The notes under the pieces are model-generated. The model had not been told where the DNA came from and did not search any database. It saw only the letters and a program-made list of their open reading frames with translations. This document shows positions 61,368-64,000 of a stretch of 64,000 bases of DNA, piece after piece. The position numbers were made by a program, and so were the translations under genes. Within the stretch, counting starts at the first letter, position 1. Every line of letters begins with the position of its first letter. The stretch is from Paenibacillus sp. FSL H8-0537 (GTDB lineage Bacteria > Bacillota > Bacilli > Paenibacillales > Paenibacillaceae): contig NZ_CP150290.1 of assembly GCF_038051995.1 (NCBI RefSeq), positions 5,198,001-5,262,000 of the forward strand, given 5' to 3'.

Positions 61368-61637
61368 TTAGCCTGCTACTGGGGCAGGTGAGATCAGGGC
61401 TTTGATTTTCTCCAAATCCCAATCCGTAACGGCGGTGTAGACGCCGTCGCTGCCGATTTCTACTACTGGCACGTGGCGGATGCCGTATTTAGCTTCAAGA
61501 ACGTCTCGCAAATAATCTTTGCCTTCAATATCAATATTTTCATAGGGTTGGTTGTTTTGCTCCAAAAATTGTTTAACTGTGCCACAATACTGGCAGCCTG
61601 TTTTACTCCATACAATGACCTTTTTTGCTGCGGACAT
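61368..61637 (-). CDS. Glutaredoxin-family protein (NrdH-like)
   Basis: 89 residues from the ATG at 61637, which has a near perfect AAGGAGGGTATAACC in front; an upstream in-frame start has no site. The redox motif WSKTGCQYC with CxxC lies at residues 10-18 and the thioredoxin-fold cis-proline in RHVPVVEIG near 54. It should reduce disulphides or ribonucleotide reductase in the cytoplasm. The short length fits NrdH or YruB-like glutaredoxins. It follows the ABC transporter gene by 34 bases, but the link looks incidental. Confidence 0.9.
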   Translation of the reverse strand: MSAAKKVIVWSKTGCQYCGTVKQFLEQNNQPYENIDIEGKDYLRDVLEAKYGIRHVPVVEIGSDGVYTAVTDWDLEKIKALISPAPVAG

Positions 61638-61671
61638 GGTTATACCCTCCTTTATAAATGTCAACCTACTA

Positions 61672-63729
61672 TCAACCTAATACATAGTGGCAAGCGGCAT
61701 AATGCTCGCTGCCAATGAGCTGCAGTTCGGGCTCCGCCTCCCTGCAGCGATCCGTTGCCATAGGGCAGCGCGTATGAAAACGGCAGCCGGACGGCGGATT
61801 GGCCGGAGAAGGGATTTCTCCTTCAATCGCGCGAAATGTTCGCGTTCGCCCGGGGCCGGGCTGGGGAATGGAAGCAATTAACCCTTGCGTATACGGATGC
61901 GCTGGGCGGAGAAACAGCTCTTCGCTGGGCGCAATTTCGACCAGCTTGCCCAAATACATGACACCGATCCGGTCGGAAATATGTCTGACGATATTCAGCC
62001 CATGGGCGATAAACAAATAGGTCAGATTCATTTTTTGCTGCAAATGCTGCATGAGATTGACGATCTGTGCCTGAACCGACACATCAAGCGCCGATACCGC
62101 TTCATCCGCAAGAATAAAGCTTGGATTAAGCGCTATGGCGCGGCCAATGCCAATACGCTGGCGCTGCCCGCCGGAAAGTTCATGCGGATAGCGGCTGTAC
62201 CAGTCTGCCTTCAGTCCGACTAGCTCCATCAGCTCCTCTACGCGTGCTTTTCTTTCCTTGCTGCCAGACTTGTCATGGACACGCAGCGGCTCGCCGATAA
62301 TGTCGCCGATACGCCAGCGCGGATTAACCGAGCCATACGGGTCCTGAAAAACAATTTGCATATCGCGCCGCGCCTGCCGCAGCTCTGAGCTGCTTTGCCC
62401 GGTCAGCTCCCTGCCCTGAAACTTAACGCTACCAGCTGTCGCCTGCTCCAATTGCAAAATCACCCGACCAAGCGTCGATTTGCCGCTGCCAGACTCCCCA
62501 ACGAGGCCAAAGGTTTCCCCTTGTTTAATGGAAAACGTAACATTGTCCACCGCTCTGACCTGCGGGCCCGAACGATGAAGCAAACCTCTCTGAATCGGAT
62601 AAAATTTGCTTAGTCCGCTTACCTCGAACAGATTTCCGCCTTGCTGACCAGCTTCTTGGGGAGACCCAATCGGAAACTCTGTTCTAAGGGCATCTGTCAG
62701 CGTTACTGCGCTAGTGCTTTTGTCAGTGCTTGTTCCAGCAGCCCACTCCTCGGATTGAACGAGCTGCTCGGCATGCCAGCATGCGGTCAGTCGCTTGCCA
62801 AGCGCAAGCAGCGGCGGGCTTACGCTGCGGCAGCTATCCGTGGCATATGAGCAGCGCGGGTGAAAGCGGCAGCCGGGCGGCAGCTCCGACAGGCTTGGGA
62901 TCGAGCCCTCGATGGAATGAAGCTTGACGCTGCGGTCGCTGTCCATCGTCGTAATCGATTGCAGCAGTCCTCTCGTATACGGATGATACGGCTGCTCGAA
63001 CAGCTCCGCCGCCGTCGCTTGCTCAACAACCTGCCCGGCATACATGACGATAATGCGATCCGCCATCTCGGCGGCAATGCCCATATCATGGGTCACTAGC
63101 AAAATCCCCATATTAAATTCTTCTTTAAGCTCTTGCAGCAAATGGAGAATTTGCGCCTGGATCGTCACATCCAGAGCCGTCGTTGGCTCATCCGCTATAA
63201 GCAGCTCCGGACCGCAAGCGAGCGCCATTGCGATCATAGCCCGCTGCAGCATGCCTCCTGACAGCTCGCCAGGATACTGCTTCATCCGCGCCTCCGGCTC
63301 AGGAATGCCGACGCGGTGCAGCAAATGGACAGCCCGCTCCCATGCCGCACTCTTTTTGCCGCGCTTATGGCGCTCGATGACCTCGGTAATTTGGCTCCCG
63401 ATTGTAAAAATCGGATCAAACGCCGCCATCGGCTCTTGGAAAACCATCGCCATCCGCTTGCCGCGCAGCGCGCGCAGCTCCTTCTCCGGCATCGCTACAA
63501 GATCCGCATCGCCAAGCCGTATGCTGCCTCCGGCAATAACGCCATTCTCATAGTCGATCAGGCGCATAATGGCTTTGGACGTAATCGTTTTGCCGCTGCC
63601 GGATTCGCCAACGAGACATACCGTTTCCCCAGGCGCAATATGAAGCGAAACGTCTGTAATTGCCCTTAGCAAGCCCCGTTTCGTCTTAAAATCAACCGTT
63701 AGATGCTCCATCGTGAGCAATTGGCTCAT
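61672..63729 (-). CDS. Peptide ABC transporter, fused DppD-DppF-type double ATPase
   Basis: 685 residues from an ATG at 63729 with GGAGGAAGCGAA. Two complete ATPase halves lie in tandem. The first (1-330) has GESGSGKT, LSGGMLQRAMIA and LLIADEPTTALD; the second (370-685) has GESGSGKS, LSGGQRQRIGIG and FILADEAVSALD. Each ends with the cysteine-bearing oligopeptide element (PPGCRFHPRCSYATDSC and PSGCRFHTRCPMATDRC), typical of DppD/DppF and OppD/OppF subunits and able to bind an iron-sulphur cluster. The fusion of the two subunits in one chain is also known from other bacteria. It powers import of peptides or nickel. The permease gene precedes it. Confidence 0.94.
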   Translation of the reverse strand: MSQLLTMEHLTVDFKTKRGLLRAITDVSLHIAPGETVCLVGESGSGKTITSKAIMRLIDYENGVIAGGSIRLGDADLVAMPEKELRALRGKRMAMVFQEPMAAFDPIFTIGSQITEVIERHKRGKKSAAWERAVHLLHRVGIPEPEARMKQYPGELSGGMLQRAMIAMALACGPELLIADEPTTALDVTIQAQILHLLQELKEEFNMGILLVTHDMGIAAEMADRIIVMYAGQVVEQATAAELFEQPYHPYTRGLLQSITTMDSDRSVKLHSIEGSIPSLSELPPGCRFHPRCSYATDSCRSVSPPLLALGKRLTACWHAEQLVQSEEWAAGTSTDKSTSAVTLTDALRTEFPIGSPQEAGQQGGNLFEVSGLSKFYPIQRGLLHRSGPQVRAVDNVTFSIKQGETFGLVGESGSGKSTLGRVILQLEQATAGSVKFQGRELTGQSSSELRQARRDMQIVFQDPYGSVNPRWRIGDIIGEPLRVHDKSGSKERKARVEELMELVGLKADWYSRYPHELSGGQRQRIGIGRAIALNPSFILADEAVSALDVSVQAQIVNLMQHLQQKMNLTYLFIAHGLNIVRHISDRIGVMYLGKLVEIAPSEELFLRPAHPYTQGLIASIPQPGPGRTRTFRAIEGEIPSPANPPSGCRFHTRCPMATDRCREAEPELQLIGSEHYAACHYVLG

Positions 63730-63774
63730 TTCGCTTCCTCCTTCCGCCTATTAAGCACGGCGTTCTATGCTGTC

Positions 63775-64000
63775 TTATGCTCGGCTTTGCTTCGGATCTA
63801 ATTGATCGCGAACCTTGTCACCCAATATGTTGATGGAAAGAACAAACAGCGTGATGGCAAGGCCCGGAAAGGTGCAGATCCACCAGGCTACGGTCAAATA
63901 GCCGCGGCCCTGAGAGAGCAGCGCTCCCCAGTCCGGAATTTCTTTTATCGTGCCAAGCCCTAGAAAGTTAAGGCCTGCTCCGGTCAAAATCGCCGTGCCA
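63775..64000 (-). CDS. Peptide ABC transporter permease (DppC-type), C-terminal part
   Basis: The frame is open from the window edge to a stop at 63775, about 75 residues. It contains the end of a permease domain, with GAGLNFLGLG and PDWGALLSQGRGYLTVAWW, then a last membrane helix (FPGLAITLFVLSINILGDKV) and the short cytoplasmic tail RDQLDPKQ that is typical of OppC/DppC proteins. The upstream part lies outside the window. It is 45 bases before the ATPase gene and belongs to the same operon. Confidence 0.9.
   Translation of the reverse strand, partial: GTAILTGAGLNFLGLGTIKEIPDWGALLSQGRGYLTVAWWICTFPGLAITLFVLSINILGDKVRDQLDPKQSRA

Overview
The window looks like a Paenibacillus-type chromosome (Firmicutes, Bacillales). 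Supporting signs are strong AGGAGG-type ribosome sites with some TTG and GTG starts, lipobox proteins, an SLH-anchored xyloglucanase, a dctB/dctS/dctR/dctP-like dicarboxylate cluster, PepSY proteins, a class I cyclic di-GMP riboswitch and giant YD-repeat (Rhs/WapA-like) proteins. There are no rRNA or tRNA genes. Genus is inferred from gene content only.

Region 1 (1-10.4 kb, minus strand, AT-rich) is an island of small genes that looks like an orphan immunity array: lipoproteins, a HEAT-repeat protein, a metallophosphoesterase, a MafI-like protein, a DUF3969-like protein and several unknowns. At least five carry an apparent single-base frameshift, usually in a homopolymer. Two broken toxin tips still sit beside their immunity genes (7.2-7.8 kb and 8.9-9.5 kb). 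A degenerate IS3-family transposase abuts the second.

Region 2 (10-28.6 kb, minus strand) is an Rhs ladder. One full-length secreted rhs gene (3408 codons) is followed by its immunity gene, then by two 5'-truncated rhs copies, each with its own toxin tip and immunity gene. Similar terminator hairpins separate the sets. All three proteins end in a Hint (self-cleaving) domain followed by unrelated 105-145 residue tips.

Region 3 (28.7-38.4 kb, minus strand) holds four exported proteins: a PA14/fibronectin-III protein, a second fibronectin-III protein, a membrane-anchored protein and a small secreted protein. They are closely spaced and co-directional with the full-length rhs gene. A clear class I cyclic di-GMP riboswitch and a terminator hairpin lie at the head, so a transcript of about 20 kb ending in toxin and immunity genes is probably under cyclic di-GMP control. 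This is the most interesting feature of the window.

Region 4 (38.6-46.8 kb) is C4-dicarboxylate metabolism: a tandem class II aldolase-like protein, malic enzyme, a DctS/DctR-like two-component system, and on the other strand a DctB-like binding protein and a DctA/DctP-family symporter with a probable CcpA (cre) site.

Region 5 (46.8-64 kb) is housekeeping and accessory: an acetylhydrolase-like lipase, an RluA-family pseudouridine synthase, two PepSY proteins, gntR-ilvD, an OmpR/HK pair, a candidate tiny peptide, a DUF6509 protein, the GH74-SLH xyloglucanase, a 1.2 kb non-coding stretch with a 9-bp minisatellite, a glutaredoxin, and a double-ATPase peptide ABC transporter with the end of its permease.
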